NCBI GenBank assembly: GCA_035610835.1 | Contig: CM069441.1 | Span: 104,467,606 to 104,531,605 of the forward strand | Length of the DNA: 64,000 nucleotides | Reading direction: 5' to 3' | Source of the DNA: Ophiura sarsii | Lineage: Eukaryota; Echinodermata; Ophiuroidea; Amphilepidida; Ophiuridae | In this document: positions 44,366-57,554 of the stretch, piece after piece | How positions within the stretch are numbered: position 1 is the stretch's first letter | Layout of the letters: every line of letters starts with the position of its first letter | Notes under the pieces: model-generated | Told to the model about the DNA's origin: nothing | What the model saw: only the letters and a program-made list of their open reading frames with translations | Databases searched by the model: none | Made by a program: the position numbers and the translations under genes

Positions 44366-46186
44366 CTTAACTGATCTCACGCTAGATCCCATTGGAGTAT
44401 TTATCGGTGTATGGGATTAGCACAGCTGCGCAACAAGTTCTACTTGAATAATAATAAGTACCCACATGAAAGATGCGCCTTGTCTTTTGCAGTCGTACTA
44501 CCTCGTTCTTAACACAGACCACTATGCTTCAGGCATTTTTATGATTGATTACCCTTAGTGCTGCAAGTTGTGGAACACGGCGGCCTAGATATCTTTGCTA
44601 AGCTTAATCGTTGCAGCAAGAAGGAAAACAAAAAAACCGGGATCGACACGAAATGCTCTTTGGCCAAATGACGAACACTAAACCTATTTTTGGTATGCCC
44701 TTTGCTAATTGCAATTCACGTCGCGTGCTCTAGCCCCTACAATGTTCTATGTGCATGCCCGTCGGAAATCATTTGCAGAAAATCAAATCCGTTTTTGTCT
44801 GGAATATCAGAGCGTTGGCGAATCCATCTTAGTTGAACGTGATTATTAAATTTATCAGTGACAACGCATAGTCAATAGTTGACTATGGTTGAGTGTACTT
44901 CGATCTAAGTATTTCCTGTGATGCGGGCGCCTGGGCAGGCTGTCGAGACAAAGTACACACACAAAACTTGTACATAAGATGGTAGTCCTTCGAACTGCTG
45001 CAATCATCTGCAATTCAATTAAAACGCGTTCCTTCCTATATACATACTTTGAATTGATTATTAAAAAATGATAACATTATTGTATCTTTGCAAAATTTAT
45101 TTGAATAACTGATAATATTTTTGTTTTAGTTCCATGAGAATGATCACACCGATTATGTAAAGGCTTAGAATTGAAAGAGCATTATGTTATACTTTTGAGA
45201 ATAGTCTTATGACGAAATAGCTTTTACAAATCATTTGTTTACTTATGTCATTCTTCAATACACACTCCAAACACTCTCTAATACTGACTTTGGGATGCCA
45301 ATATTCCCAATTTGCTAGTTTTAGAAAGATGGTAGTCAAAAGAAAAGAAGCACGCGTAGGGAGATACAATGTCTGAGAACACAGAAGGGTAAAACTGGGT
45401 CATCAGGGTGGCACATCCTGTACCAGAACTAATTTTACTCCCGGAAATCGATGGTACATCAGATTATGTGTAATCACGTTATGGTTATATGAACAGTCCT
45501 AGATCCTAATTCATATCATGCTTCTGAAATAAAAACAAAAAAGGTTAATATTGAAAATGTTTAAGAGAAAATACCTTAATGTGGCCTCTCATCGAAACCG
45601 GTTCGATCTTACGATGTGACATAAATACCATACTATATGGCTTGTGTATTTGTTACAGTAACAATCAATATCTGTTGGGCACGTCTAGGATCATATCTCT
45701 TTTTGCATAAATCATTACAGGGACGAATACATTGTGTGCTATGATGAACTACAACCTTACTGTTTCAAACTTACACTTAGGTGAACAATTTGGCCATGTG
45801 CGTTGTCGCACACCATTGTGATGAATGTATGGTAGACTGTAATAGCAAACATAGTAACACAATTAACGATAGCCCTTTTCATTCATGAGAGAGTGTGGAA
45901 GAATTATATTCTCCGGTAAATCTTTAAACAGTATTTGCACTTCTGTGTCATATACATGTACGTACGAACACTGGACAAATGGCAATATTGTCCGCAGCTC
46001 TAACGATTAGATGCGTTCTCTGCGTTTGATAGTGCAGCTCCAACATAATTGTCACCAGCAGAAAATACCACAAGAAACACCGCCCGTATCTTCCAACTCA
46101 CATTTCCCATGAAATAAAATTTGTCGAGGTGGGAAGCTCCCGAGTACGTAAGCCAACTGATGCAAACATCACATCACCTATACCTA
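44366..46186. other. Gene-free intergenic DNA
   Basis: No supported feature. ORFs are at background length. Confidence 0.4.
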
Positions 46187-46192
46187 TGACTT

Positions 46193-46414
46193 TAACATTT
46201 TCCACGCGGCTATTGGTTTTACCATTATACAAAACAGATTTTACAGAAACCTTTCCCAACTTTCAAGGTCTATCCAAAGGATTACTGAATCAATACTAGG
46301 CATGTTTGTACTCATTTCAATGCATTTCACATGGTGCAATTTTGAGATTTTTGAATCATTTGTGACATTTTGCAACTGTCCTCTGCAGACGTCAGCCGCG
46401 TGGAAAGTGTTAAT
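46193..46414. repeat. Small inverted repeat, possible MITE
   Basis: CATTTTCCACGCGGCT (about 46196) and AGCCGCGTGGAAAGTG (about 46393) are inverted, with TTAA-like bases outside both. The span is about 220 bp. The interior does not pair well. Confidence 0.5.
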
Positions 46415-46889
46415 GTTCAGTTCGATTCCATAAATAGTTGGATTTCATACTTCGTTAAAGACATATGCCAAGTTACTCTTGAAGGCTGATATATGCTTTC
46501 TGTTGAATAATATGTAATCATGTGAATAAAAGCAATTTTACCAAATTTAAAAGTTGTGCAGTGTTCCATGCTCACCGAAATTTTTAAGTAATATGTCATG
46601 CCCTTAGTTAGCATACATGTTTGAGGTTTTTAAGCATTGTTGGATCTCGAATATATGTTCATTAAGAATCCAAATGCTCTCAAAGTATCCATTGTGTCTA
46701 ATACGTAATCTTATTATACGTAATGTCATTTTTGTGCGGTTTCTGGATACCGAAATTGCCTATTATCAAGTTTTAATCTACAGTACAGGGACAAGGGATG
46801 GTCATAAAGAAAATCAGCGAGCCAAAAACAACCAATATTAATTGTATGTTAATTTTGTCAGTTCATTCCAACCGTCAAGTAAGTCCTTA

Positions 46890-48545
46890 TATTTTAGGAT
46901 AGTCCGCTTACGAGGGTAGTAAACTTTAAAAGGATCACCATCACCCTTGCTGTCCCAAATAATGACGCTCGCTAAGGTTAATGTGCCTTATTACACTGGC
47001 CAGAACGCGACGACGCCATGTCGGACATTGCGATGCCTTTCTATGCCTCATTTAAAGTGCTCCTAGACTTTAATGAAACACCGCTAGTTATCGTAGTTAA
47101 AAGTCAACTTTACTTAAGCCTTGTGCGAGTTCGCCACCGGTTGCCTCTTATGAAACATGTTGTGGCGTATGCGTAAGTGCCGCAAACCAAATACTTTCTA
47201 AGCTTACCATTCAACCGAAATGTACAGCTATCCTTTACCGTATCAGTGTCTGTGAGCCATTGAAAATCAGCCTGATCAAATGTCTATCTTCTAAAACCGT
47301 ATAATGTAAGGTGAGATGTCTAGCAATCGGGCAAATATCCTGCCGTTTCAATCCAGCACCAATATGTTTACCTGACCGTTGACATATCTTTTTTGTTCAT
47401 CTTCCTTTGAGGTCAATTTCAGTGCTAGTTAATCAAAAAGCCAAACATGATTACTAGCTGTACATTTCGGAACACGAATAAACCATTAAGTGTATGTATC
47501 AACGTTAGGCCTTTATTTGAATTGAAATCACCAGCTTTTGAATTAATATACATAATAACGGGACAGATAGTTAGGATTCTGATCAAACCTGTCTCGTTTG
47601 ATCCCCGGGATCTGATCTGGCTTTATTCACTGTTATGGTTGGTACTCCAATTATATCATATATGTGGCCATGATACGATGATTGGTGATGACAGCTCTTT
47701 GTAGCCAACCAAATTAGATTGCAATGAATAAACCTGTTCATCTGGGTTGAATCTAATTTGACTTGAATCAATACCGTATAACTGTACTATTAAAACCAAA
47801 CTATACTGATGATCTGAACTCAGTGTATTAGTAACGACGTGACACATATTTGTAGCCGCCCTATATTTCAATTTTTATTTGAACGAGCTAAGTTTGTTAT
47901 TTATGTAGCCTAGCTATATGTTTTGGTGCTCGTGATGAATCTGTCCATTTCATTTCTTTTTCAATTGATTAGTCACGTTCAATGTTTACAAGTATTTTAT
48001 TGGAAATTTCTATAAGGATCGACGGTTGTGGACATTGAAATCAAGACATTGCTCGACCTTAGAATACAAAATCGTTTTTGAAAGTGTACGCGCATTGGTA
48101 AATAGGAGGAGAGACAGTGTGGGATACGTTAAAGATGAAGAACAACATATGTGCAAGAGGTAGGGACAAAGAGATTAAGGAAAAGAAGAAGATATAGGGA
48201 AAAGGAGAAAATGCGGAAATTTGGTTTTGATTTTGTGAACTTATATAGATTTAATCACATATAATTGTTTTAAACCTACATAATATTATACGTATTGACA
48301 TACTTTAAGCCTATTAAATATATTTCAATGTTGAAGATGACGTCATCGAACACGTTAACTCGGAAAAGTTACTGTCACCAATAATGTTGACTTAAAAAGC
48401 TTCACGGAGCTACTCAGGCGATGGTATTTACCATTTCCACGAAATATGGTATATATAGATTGGCATGAGATATTCCCTTACAGTCATCGAATACATGTAG
48501 GGAATAACTGGATTACACACTTATATTTACAGTATATCAGACATT
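46890..48545 (-). repeat. Right arm of the diverged 2 kb inverted repeat
   Basis: Collinear in reverse complement with 1360-3395. Landmarks: CGACGCCATGTCGGACATTG at about 47010, GTTGTGGCGTATGCGTAAGT at 47158, TTTACCGTATCAGTGTCTGT at 47234, ATTGATTAGTCACGT at 47965, and GGCATGAGATATTCCC at 48463. The arm ends where a CCAGTATCG MITE is inserted. No coding sequence is evident. Confidence 0.75.
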
Positions 48546-48559
48546 TCATCCAGCATAGT

Positions 48560-48826
48560 CCAGTTAGTTGGTAAACCAGTATCACACGATAATGGCACAT
48601 GATATTTGCCAGTATCGTTCCATACTGGTACAATTTTATTGTAATCGGCCGATACTGGAACACCAAATTGTGTTCCAGTACACATACCACTACTATAAGT
48701 AATTTATCCCAGTATTGAACATTTTATATGTGCCAGTATCGTCCGTTACTGAAACACTGAATTCGTTCCAGTATCGATCGGAAGATACTAGTACAGTCCA
48801 GAATCGGGGACCTTAAGTACACTTTC
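48560..48826. mobile_element. CCAGTATCG MITE, copy 3
   Basis: Repeats CCAGTATCG and CGATACTGG variants, contains ACACCAAATTGTGTTCCAGT and ends GGGACCTTAAGTACACTTT. The left terminus is diverged. It sits at the outer edge of the right arm of the large inverted repeat. Confidence 0.7.
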
Positions 48827-48829
48827 CCC

Positions 48830-50750
48830 CAAAAGGCTAACGAAAAGGTCAGCGATAAGTACAGGATGTCTCAAAAGTGTCGATAACTTTCATATTATGA
48901 ATAGTAGGTTCTGTGACATTTAGCACTGTATATACATTCATAATTTTAATAAGTGAATTCATACAGATGAAATAGGTTGACGCACCTGTCGTAAATTGCA
49001 ATAGAATTTTATTGACAACTTTCTTTTACCTTAAAATATGTCCATATGTGTTACCCTTAGTTGGTCTTTAAGAGATTGTCCATCCTTTCTGTTAAATTTA
49101 AACGATCTGAAAGTCAAAGTATCAGACATTTTTCACTTAAACGACATGAGTTTTCTCTGATCTATATTTAAAGCAGTAGTCTAGCAGCTGCTCCTTCTTA
49201 AATTTATAACACCTGGGAGTTAGGAACACCCTTTCAAAAAGATATCGATTCATCCGAAATGTCACTTTTTATTAGTAAATTATTAGATTTGGGAACTGCT
49301 ATATTTCGTTATATTGTTGAGTATTTGGATTATAATACAGCATTAGGATCTATCCATAGCCCGTATAATCAAGGTAATATCAATTAGGATTTCTTAAGGC
49401 CTCACTGCAAAACCAGTACGTATTATTCATACGTATAAGTGACTTGGTACGTTAGAATTATATGATAGGCATCACCGTAAGTACAAGCGCCAATAACATT
49501 GAACTGATACCAATGCAAATATTATTTAAATTATTATGGAAATATTAATTTGATGATTTTATTGTTGCAAAATATTACTTTCGTGACTATCGTATAAGAC
49601 TTACGTATAAGTCACCTATATACGTATGAGCCCTACGAACTAGTTTTGAAGTGGGTCCTAAAGGACGTTTTGTACTAATAAATCCACCCTAATTTCTTTT
49701 GACAACTATTTCGTTACAGGCCTCTAACCTCTTGTCCCTCTTTTGATTCTTGTTCTCTATGTCATGGATTTATCGTTCCGTCCCCCATCGGGGACGATAA
49801 ATAATCTATCCGTTTAATTAATACGATAAGAAATGATCAAAGATTATGACGACAACAATGGCGATAATACCGATGACGATGACACCGTTATGAACAGTTG
49901 AACACCTATGTATAAATGCGTTAAGAATGTTTCAAATGAACATACTTTATAATTATCGAACCGGTACAAATGCAAAATCATATGTTTTATTGAAACTATA
50001 TATAATTGTAATTAAAAACAGTGACAAAATATTTATTTATAATGCTTATATCTACATGAAGATCAAATGAGTATCTAAAGACACAAGCGATACCATCAGC
50101 GTCAGTAAAATGTAGGGCGCATACATTGATTAGGGGATAGCTTGTAGGACGACCACCAATTAAGGCATAGTATCGGGGATAATCAAACGGTTATCCTGAT
50201 ACACGTATGTACGCAATGTAAAACAGAGTAAGTAATCGTGAAATTAACAAAAGTAAGTTCTGACAATATTTTGAATAAGTGGCATAATGAATCACAAGAT
50301 ACTATATAGCATATCGAGTCTTGGTTATTATGATATTGAGATACGGTAGCGTCTATAATTCTAATACAGGCTTCATGTTATGACCTATCCGTAAAATAAT
50401 GCTGATTAGCAACGTATGAGAAGTATTTTCGTATTTGACACAGTCCGCGTATCAATTACCTGGAGGAATCACGGCGTAGCATTCACCTTGTCAGTCATCA
50501 TTTGAGTAATAATAAGTAGCATGACGATGAAAGTAACAGTTCCTAAAGCTCGTCGTTCCTAGTTTATACAGAGGTGTTAATCAGTAAAATGATTGGGTGG
50601 CTCATTTTACCCGTCCATATGACAAGTTGAAAATCTCATATCTATAGTAGAGACATATGGGGAGAGAGTAGGTGGAGTATAAAATGAATATGAATTCAAA
50701 TCAGTTGATACATGCGTTTCAATTGCTTCATGGTTTATTACTATTTAGAA
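48830..50750. other. Gene-free intergenic DNA
   Basis: One isolated ACAGGATGTCTCAAAAGTG near 48861 resembles the CAGGGTGTNTCAAAA end. Otherwise no feature can be supported. Confidence 0.4.
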
Positions 50751-50756
50751 AATATA

Positions 50757-51645
50757 CAGGGTGTGTCAAAAAAGTGTCCCATGAGAAACAACAAATTTAA
50801 AAATAGATCCCTTTTTTTTTCGTTTAAAAAAACAGACCGTTGGTAAGCCTGAGCCATCAAATACACTTAATCCCATTAAATTTCACCACCAAACTGCCGA
50901 GATATGATCAATTCAGTAACAATAGTGTGAATTCCATTTTGGCTACTTTTGAGCAAGAATTGGGCTTTTTATCTGAGAAAACTGCATTTGTGATTCCAAT
51001 GATGAAAATAGGATATGCCAATGTAATTGTTTGAAATCCAACTGAAATTATACACTGAACGATGATTATAAAATAGTTCTCTGCACAAGAAAAGTGGCCA
51101 AATCGGAATTTGACATGCATGACGAGATTTGCCATAATTTGATAATGAAAGCTCCAAAATGGATAGAAAAAGTTTTTGTGACACATGAAAGACCGTTGGT
51201 AAGCCATCAAATACACTTAATCCCATTAAATTTCACCACCAAACTGCCGAGATATGATCAATTTAGTAACAATAGTGTGAATTCCATTTTGGCTACTTTT
51301 GAGCAAGAATTGGGCTTTCATCTGAGAAAACTGCATTTGTGATTCCAATGATGAAAATAGGATATGCCAATGTAATTGTTTATAATCCAACTAAAATTAC
51401 ACACTGAATGATGATTATAAAAGAGTTCGATGCACAAGAAAAGGGGCCAAATCTGAATTTGATATGCCTGAGGAGATTTTTCATAATTTGATAACGAAAG
51501 CTCCTAAATGGATAGAAAAAAAAGTTCTTGTGACACATGAAAGATAATTGCTGAACATGATTATTAGTACTTCGCGTCCAATTTCTATATTTTTCATGGC
51601 TAACAAAATCCTGTTTCACATGGAACACTTTTTTGACACACCCTG
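50757..51645. mobile_element. CAGGGTGTGTC-ended TA element with internal duplication
   Basis: The ends CAGGGTGTGTCAAAAAAGTG and CACTTTTTTGACACACCCTG are perfect inverted repeats of at least 20 bp, flanked by TA (50755-50756 and 51646-51647), as in Tc1/mariner-type transposons. The interior is two tandem copies of about 356 bp (from 50834 and from 51190), both starting GACCGTTGGTAAGCC. ORFs of 60-100 codons on both strands come from the duplicated unit and match no family I recognise. Confidence 0.85.
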
Positions 51646-51649
51646 TAGT

Positions 51650-53340
51650 TTTATTTGATCAAGCTTGGCGCATGATGAAAATTGGTGTACTCATAATTTA
51701 ACGTCATGTTTAAGAAGAAAAATCCTCCTCCATCATCAATATAGCACTGTAACACATCAGGTAATAACACGGAGAAAGGTTACGCAAACAATATAAAGTG
51801 AATTCCATACCGTATGTCATTTGGAATTACAGTAATGAGTATTACATAACATTTAATCAGTTAAATAGACTGATCTTTCAAGAAAAATCGGTCTAATGTC
51901 ACAAACTTAAAGGATCGCCCACAACATGCTGGTAATCTGTATTTTGATTTTGATTGGGTTTACACCTGACTTATGGCATCTGACGTAAGTGGATAACGAC
52001 AAAAAGAACAAAATAAATTAATAGTTCTCGATCAGGGACTCACTTCTCTTGATCGATAACCAGACAATTTCGGTGCAAAAGGAGCTAAGGGAAAATAAAT
52101 ATTAAATCGCTCAAGGTAACAAGTCAGGTAGAACAGTCACTGCCTGATGAAAATAAAGACCTTTGATGTGATGAATGTGCCACCCCGGGGTAAAACATGA
52201 TTTAAAGAAATCTCTAGATATGCAATCAGGTGATTGCATCGTATTTCCATTATTTTCATTTTGCCTTGAACTGATCATCCCTACCACTTCCATATGACGC
52301 ATGAATATTATGTGCAAGATCCTGCGAACTCATCAGCATAGCATAGCCTCTCTGCTGTAGTCTGTATTTTACCGGTTCCCTAGCTTATAGTCCATTAACT
52401 TTTATACCACTTGAAAGAATTGGAGAAAGGGCCCAAACACTAGAATTGGGCTATCGGCACTAGTAACAATGTCTTGTCTCTAGATAATCACGGCAGTCAT
52501 ATCAACGTCATATAAACTGAAAATGAACATGACGTCATTTCTTGAGGCACGGTGTCAAGGTGTGTCAAGATGATTTTGTAAGTGACTCAGATGGAAACAT
52601 TCACATTGACGTTAGCTAAATTACTTCACTCATAAGACTCTGATAGTAATGAGTTTCACAATGTCTGTCTGCACAAAGAATGCTGAAACCACTCACTGCA
52701 CTCCGTGTCCTAGATAGCATAGGACTCATACGACATCAACGTATATTTTGGGTGAGGGAGTTTTGCTGATTCAAGCCAGATCCAAGTGCTAATCACTTTG
52801 ATTGTTGGAAGATATCATATTTGAGAGTTACAGCGATACATAATGATTTGCTGTACGTTATATCCAAATTATTCAAGTAGTTAGCATTTTGATTGTTTCT
52901 TTCTTCATGAATTTGCACCGTGTTCTTAAAAGTTCTTAAAGTTTAAAAGGAACTTTTGACCGAAAAAGCGCTGGATCTTGTATGGAATCAGAGCCTCTCT
53001 CTATAACAGTAATATTAAACATTTAACTTCTGATTCTCAAATTTCAGTGACGTAAGCGCACATTTAGAAATCTTTGATGAAATCCTCGGATTCGTGTAAT
53101 CTGAAATTCAGTGTATGATGATTTGACAATGTATCACACGAAATTATTCATATGACATTTGATCTTTGTCACGTTGATGGCTGCATCTTTATGCATCTTC
53201 TTGCAGGAGAAATATAACACGAACTTGGAAGACAGGTAGTTAACAATGGTGCGGGGACCTAATATGCCGCTCAAGAGGAGGATCCCTCTGGGACAAAGGC
53301 TTTACGCAATACACTGACACAAGTTCTATATACGTACGAC
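51650..53340. other. Gene-free intergenic DNA
   Basis: No ORF, RNA or repeat is supported here. Confidence 0.4.
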
Positions 53341-53341
53341 A

Positions 53342-53598
53342 GTCACCATGCTACGATAACTGCCTACTTACTTTCACAAATTTAGACTTGTGTTCAAGTC
53401 ACAACTCCTTGACCATGTGCATCTGCTGTTTTAATGCCCAAATCAGATGTTAGTGGTTTAATTATCTTTAAACTTTATAGATGATTAAAACTCTACTTTC
53501 TGCATTATAACAGCAGGTGCACATGGTCATAGAGATGTGATTTGGGCAAAAATTTATATTTGTGAAAGTGAGTTAGGCAGTTATCGTAGCATAGTGAC
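53342..53598. mobile_element. Palindromic MITE (GCTACGATAACTGCCTA ends)
   Basis: GTCACCATGCTACGATAACT (53342) is mirrored up to 53598 (AGTTATCGTAGCATAGTGAC). Pairing continues inward through CTTTCACAAAT, GACCATGTGCA and CAGCAG. The 93 nt hairpin at 38445-38537 is a shortened relative. Confidence 0.82.
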
Positions 53599-53639
53599 GA
53601 TGTGCAAAGGCTATTCTCTGTGTCACCTCATGTAAGATT

Positions 53640-53805
53640 AGGTGACGTCTGCGCTTATTCTAGTTGTAGATATAGCCTCCGTCCGCCATAGTGCCGACAC
53701 CAAATATAGAATATCATTTCCCCTGGTCCCTGATTACGATTAACAGTGCACCTCTCATGTTTGCTCATCTAGCTGAACCCGCGCGTAGCGCGGCTATCCC
53801 TCTAG
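53640..53805 (+). mobile_element. Helitron 3' end
   Basis: A perfect stem-loop CCGCGC-GTA-GCGCGG (53779-53793) is followed after 8 nt by CTAG (53802-53805) and a T, the usual Helitron 3' terminus. The preceding TTTGCTCATCTAGC is shared with the second end at 60087-60136. The 5' end (expected to start TC after an A) is not located, so the start is nominal. Confidence 0.6.
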
Positions 53806-55720
53806 TATTCTGATAGTGATACTTATATATTAAAAATCGTCGTCAGCTGGTCTATACGAATGTCTCTTAAGAAATGCTATATAAGGATGATATAATGTAG
53901 CCTATACCTTATATAATATGCTTAAGGAGTTCTGTTTATACAATGAAAAAAGAAGTTAGGCTCCGTGATACGTATAAATTGCAACAAGAAGAAATATTTA
54001 TTTGGTCAAGTCCGCCATTGAAGCATGTTTGGCCGAAATTGGTCAAATACTTCAGCAACAGTCGATTTTTGTACCGTCTCTTGAATCGTCATCGTATCGG
54101 TGAAGTATTTAATAATTGGCGTCTTATCGTCGCATATAACTATAAAATGCTTAATAATACCACTCTATTACTCAGTTTAATTGGTTGGTTATATGTCTAC
54201 TATTGTGTGGACAATATTCCAAAACCCTTTCGTCAAAAGCCGCTACGAGTAGAATCGGAGTAGTACGTTAAGCGACATCTATCGATACCCAAATGGTTTT
54301 TATTTACCGCCTTTGGCTACTTTGAAACGCCGTACACTTTATAATGACGATAATGCATCAACTATTGATTCAGATCTCGCCTATGAAAAGTGTGGAGGTG
54401 GGGAGAAAGCCTTAATAAAAATAATGCTAATTATAAACAATGCAATTTGTGGATATTCTTTAATTGCTATCAGGCACCTGGCTATTGACAATTTAGAGCG
54501 TACTGTTATCTGTAGGCATTAAAAAATATAAAGCCGTTCGTATTAGTTAAATATTAATCAATCAGCTATACATGGACATGGTGATGATCTTTAGATTAAG
54601 TAAAATATGTTTTTTACATGCAAGGTTTATATTTCTGAACTGAGGAATGTTTTGCTATGACTATAAGTTACTTACACATTACACAATATGTAAAAACGTC
54701 TTCGAAGAAATGTTGATATATAACACAACACCCCAAAATGAAATATCATTGTGACAAATTTTCAAGACGGATTTTCGTCCAAAATTGGGTGAAAATAACA
54801 TCGCGTACTATGAGATATTTCTTAATGCCTTTCAATTACCCAGCGGGATTTACTGCTCGTGTTAAATATATGGGTAGATTCGACAAATGCGTACATATAT
54901 ACGTACGTGTCTCCCAGCGATTTTCCCTTCCTCTATGACGTCCCGTGTCATCTTGACCTTGAAAATAACTCATTGAATTCAGAAACATATTCAAGATACC
55001 TAAAATATATTAGTTTTTCAACGCATAGCATTACTCTGACATTTCCAAAAGGAAATAGTTACTTAAAATAAAAAACAAGAAATTCTATGATATGCAGAAC
55101 AAGATGATTCACGATTCACGACTGCCACAACGTTTCAAACAAAACAAAAAAAGTGGATTGTATAGGCATATCCCATTATTGTGACGTGTCTTCTTGCGTC
55201 AAAATGATAAATGCGCAGCTCCACAAATTATCCTGATTTGTAAATAATTAATGTGGATAAAGTTGGCACTTTTAATACTCTGCCTCAAAAACACAATTTG
55301 AAATTCTTTCATGAAAATAGAGACGCCAGTCATTCCTATTGCTCATATCAAATTGACGTATTGGTGACACCCATAGCACCCTTAAACGAGACAGGTGGCT
55401 GTCAGGTTATTACTCGAAATAAAATAGACTATTAAGAGATGTGTCTTCTATTATAGTCAAATATGAAACTCGTTTATAGAAATTATGGATACATCAACAC
55501 AGTTTATGAAGAGGAATACAGCTCACTGGGAGGGAGAAAATGCGAGTTATTGATAATAATTTATAGATGTAATTCTATCTTTATGCTGCGACCGGCGAAA
55601 ACAAAATCGGTCTAAAAAGTAGTTAGGATATGAAATAAATGTCCATAGCTTTCTGCAAAATAACAGGAAATATGGATATATGTGACATAAATATGGCCAG
55701 ATGGTAACGTTGTACATACA
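53806..55720. other. Gene-free intergenic DNA
   Basis: A 106-codon ORF at 53943-54263 is the longest in this stretch. It has one hydrophobic segment (LLLSLIGWLYVYYCV) but no family motif or gene context, so I do not call it. Confidence 0.35.
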
Positions 55721-55724
55721 GCAA

Positions 55725-57090
55725 GAGGAAAGGTTTTACACCAATCTATATACAAGTGCTAATGTTGATAGTGATAATATTAAAGGGTATCTGAATACTT
55801 CAACATTTCCTGAGATTTTAACCGAAGAGGAACGAGGTAAATGTGTTGACGCACAGTGAGTGCAAAGAAGCAGTAGATCAACTAAGAAAGGTTTAAAAGT
55901 CCAGGTTGCGATGGTATTCCAGCAGAATTTGATAAAGTGTTCTGGAATTGTTTAAGCTTAGTTGACTGCCGTGATTATCTAGAGTTAACTGTTTAACTCA
56001 TTAATTGCCGCTTCGCAAAAGGTCACATGTCACCCACTCAAAGAAGGACAATTATCAGTTTAATATACAAAAGAGGTGACAAACTGCAATTAAAAGATTG
56101 GCGTCAAATCAGTGTATTAAACACTGATTACAAAATCATGTCAGTGGTATTGGCAAATCGTTTGAACAAAAGTCATCAGTAAAATCATACATACAGATCA
56201 AACTGGTTATATAAAAGGTAGATATATTGGTACAAATGTAGATTAATTGAATTATATTTTGTTTGTAGATTTTGAAAAAGCTTTCGACACCGTGGAATGG
56301 AATTATGTAATTCAAACATTTCAGAAGTTTAATTTTGGGTTATCTTTTATTAATCAGATTATTGTAATGTATAATAATATTGAGAGTTCCATTTTAAATT
56401 TTGATTGGAAATTAAAGTTCTTTAGATTGGGGAGTGGTTTGGGTCAGGGATGCCCGTTCTGCACTCTTGTTTGTCGTAGTCGCAGAAGTCTAAGCTTTGA
56501 ACATAATACAAGATAAAATCTCAGGTATAGTTATAGATGAATATGACAAAGAAAAATGTGGAGCACGTATTTGTCAATTTAATGACGATACAACTCTTTC
56601 TGCTCAAAGAAAGAATCTCTTGATAGCATGTTGGAAATCATTAATACATTTGAAAAAAGTACTCGTTTGAGAACCTCGTGTATATATTTTAATTAAAAGC
56701 CGGGTAAATATCATGTATTGGCAATCAAGGTTTATTTACGTTCATGTTGTTAACAAGTTTTCAGTCGTGCCAATAATTCAGAACAGATGGGCAAAGGAAC
56801 TGACCATATCACCAAAATAGGAGGGTAAAAACTATTTTCGACAAAGATAGAAAATTGGCTGAATTAAATTACAAGATATTATATAGAATAATCGCTACCA
56901 AATTAAACTTATATAAATGGAATAAGGCGACTCATCAAATTGTTTCGAGTGCAGCAAGTCAAATGATTATCTACATTCATTTATTTCCTTTGTCAAATGG
57001 CGTTTGGAAACGTTTAAAGGTCTTATTATTTCCCTTAAATAGTGAAAAAATGTGGCATAATATTACCAAATCCTACAAAGCTCAGAGTAA
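55725..57090 (+). pseudogene. Broken Tx1-like (L1-group) LINE ORF2
   Basis: Plus-strand fragments in changing frames align in order with the reverse transcriptase region of Tx1/L1-type LINEs: FYTNLYTSANVDSDNIKGYL (about 55736), then a CKEAVDQLRKV / SPGCDGIPAEF region. LQLKDWRQISVLNTDYKIM and VVLANRLNKS follow (about 56085-56170), then YIKGRYIGTN. At 56247-56516 comes YILFVDFEKAFDTVEWNYV plus GSGLGQGCP. FNDDTTLS (56578) replaces the catalytic FADD. The C-terminal ELNYKILYRIIATKLNLYKW follows (from 56858). Stops and frameshifts separate the parts and several hundred bases are missing after the catalytic motif. It is inactive and old. Confidence 0.75.
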
Positions 57091-57278
57091 ATAGTATGTT
57101 TTTATATTTTTCTTGTGAAACACCTGTAGGGCCTACATGAAGGCCCATATAATTGTTTTTGTTTGTCAAATCACCTGCAAGCTTCATGTACCGTTGATGA
57201 TCGTGAGCCATCTATCTCTAAAGCTGATGATAATTGATGTTACATGCTGTTCGCTGGTAGAGTCACATGACATAAATT

Positions 57279-57554
57279 GCCCGCTTAGGAGCGCTATTAA
57301 TTCGGCCTATTGTTATAAAATACTACGAAATGATTGCCCAGTACGCGTGTACAACCAGGCAATCATATTTAAATTCGGGGCGTGTACGAGCAGTACTACT
57401 TGCTAACTGCATGGGTGAGTTTCTATTATACTATGTTGCAGCCGGTTGGTTGCACACGAGAATTATGTCATATAGCAACCAGCTTTGATGGAAGGCGAAT
57501 ATTTAAATTTGGTGACGGTTTTAGGGCACCAATTTATAGCGCTGCTAAGCGGGC
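57279..57554. mobile_element. Palindromic MITE (GCCCGCTTAG ends)
   Basis: GCCCGCTTAGGAGCGCTATT (57279) and its complement ending CTGCTAAGCGGGC (57554) are inverted. ATATTTAAATT-type segments pair further inward. The centre lies near 57416. No ORF. Confidence 0.6.

Noticed and set aside
50908..51628. Minus-strand ORFs of 80-100 codons with Phe/His-rich peptides
   Set aside because: They repeat with the 356 bp duplication and show no transposase signature.
53943..54263. 106-codon ORF with one hydrophobic segment
   Set aside because: No recognisable family, no splice or promoter context, and a length within chance expectation for AT-rich DNA.
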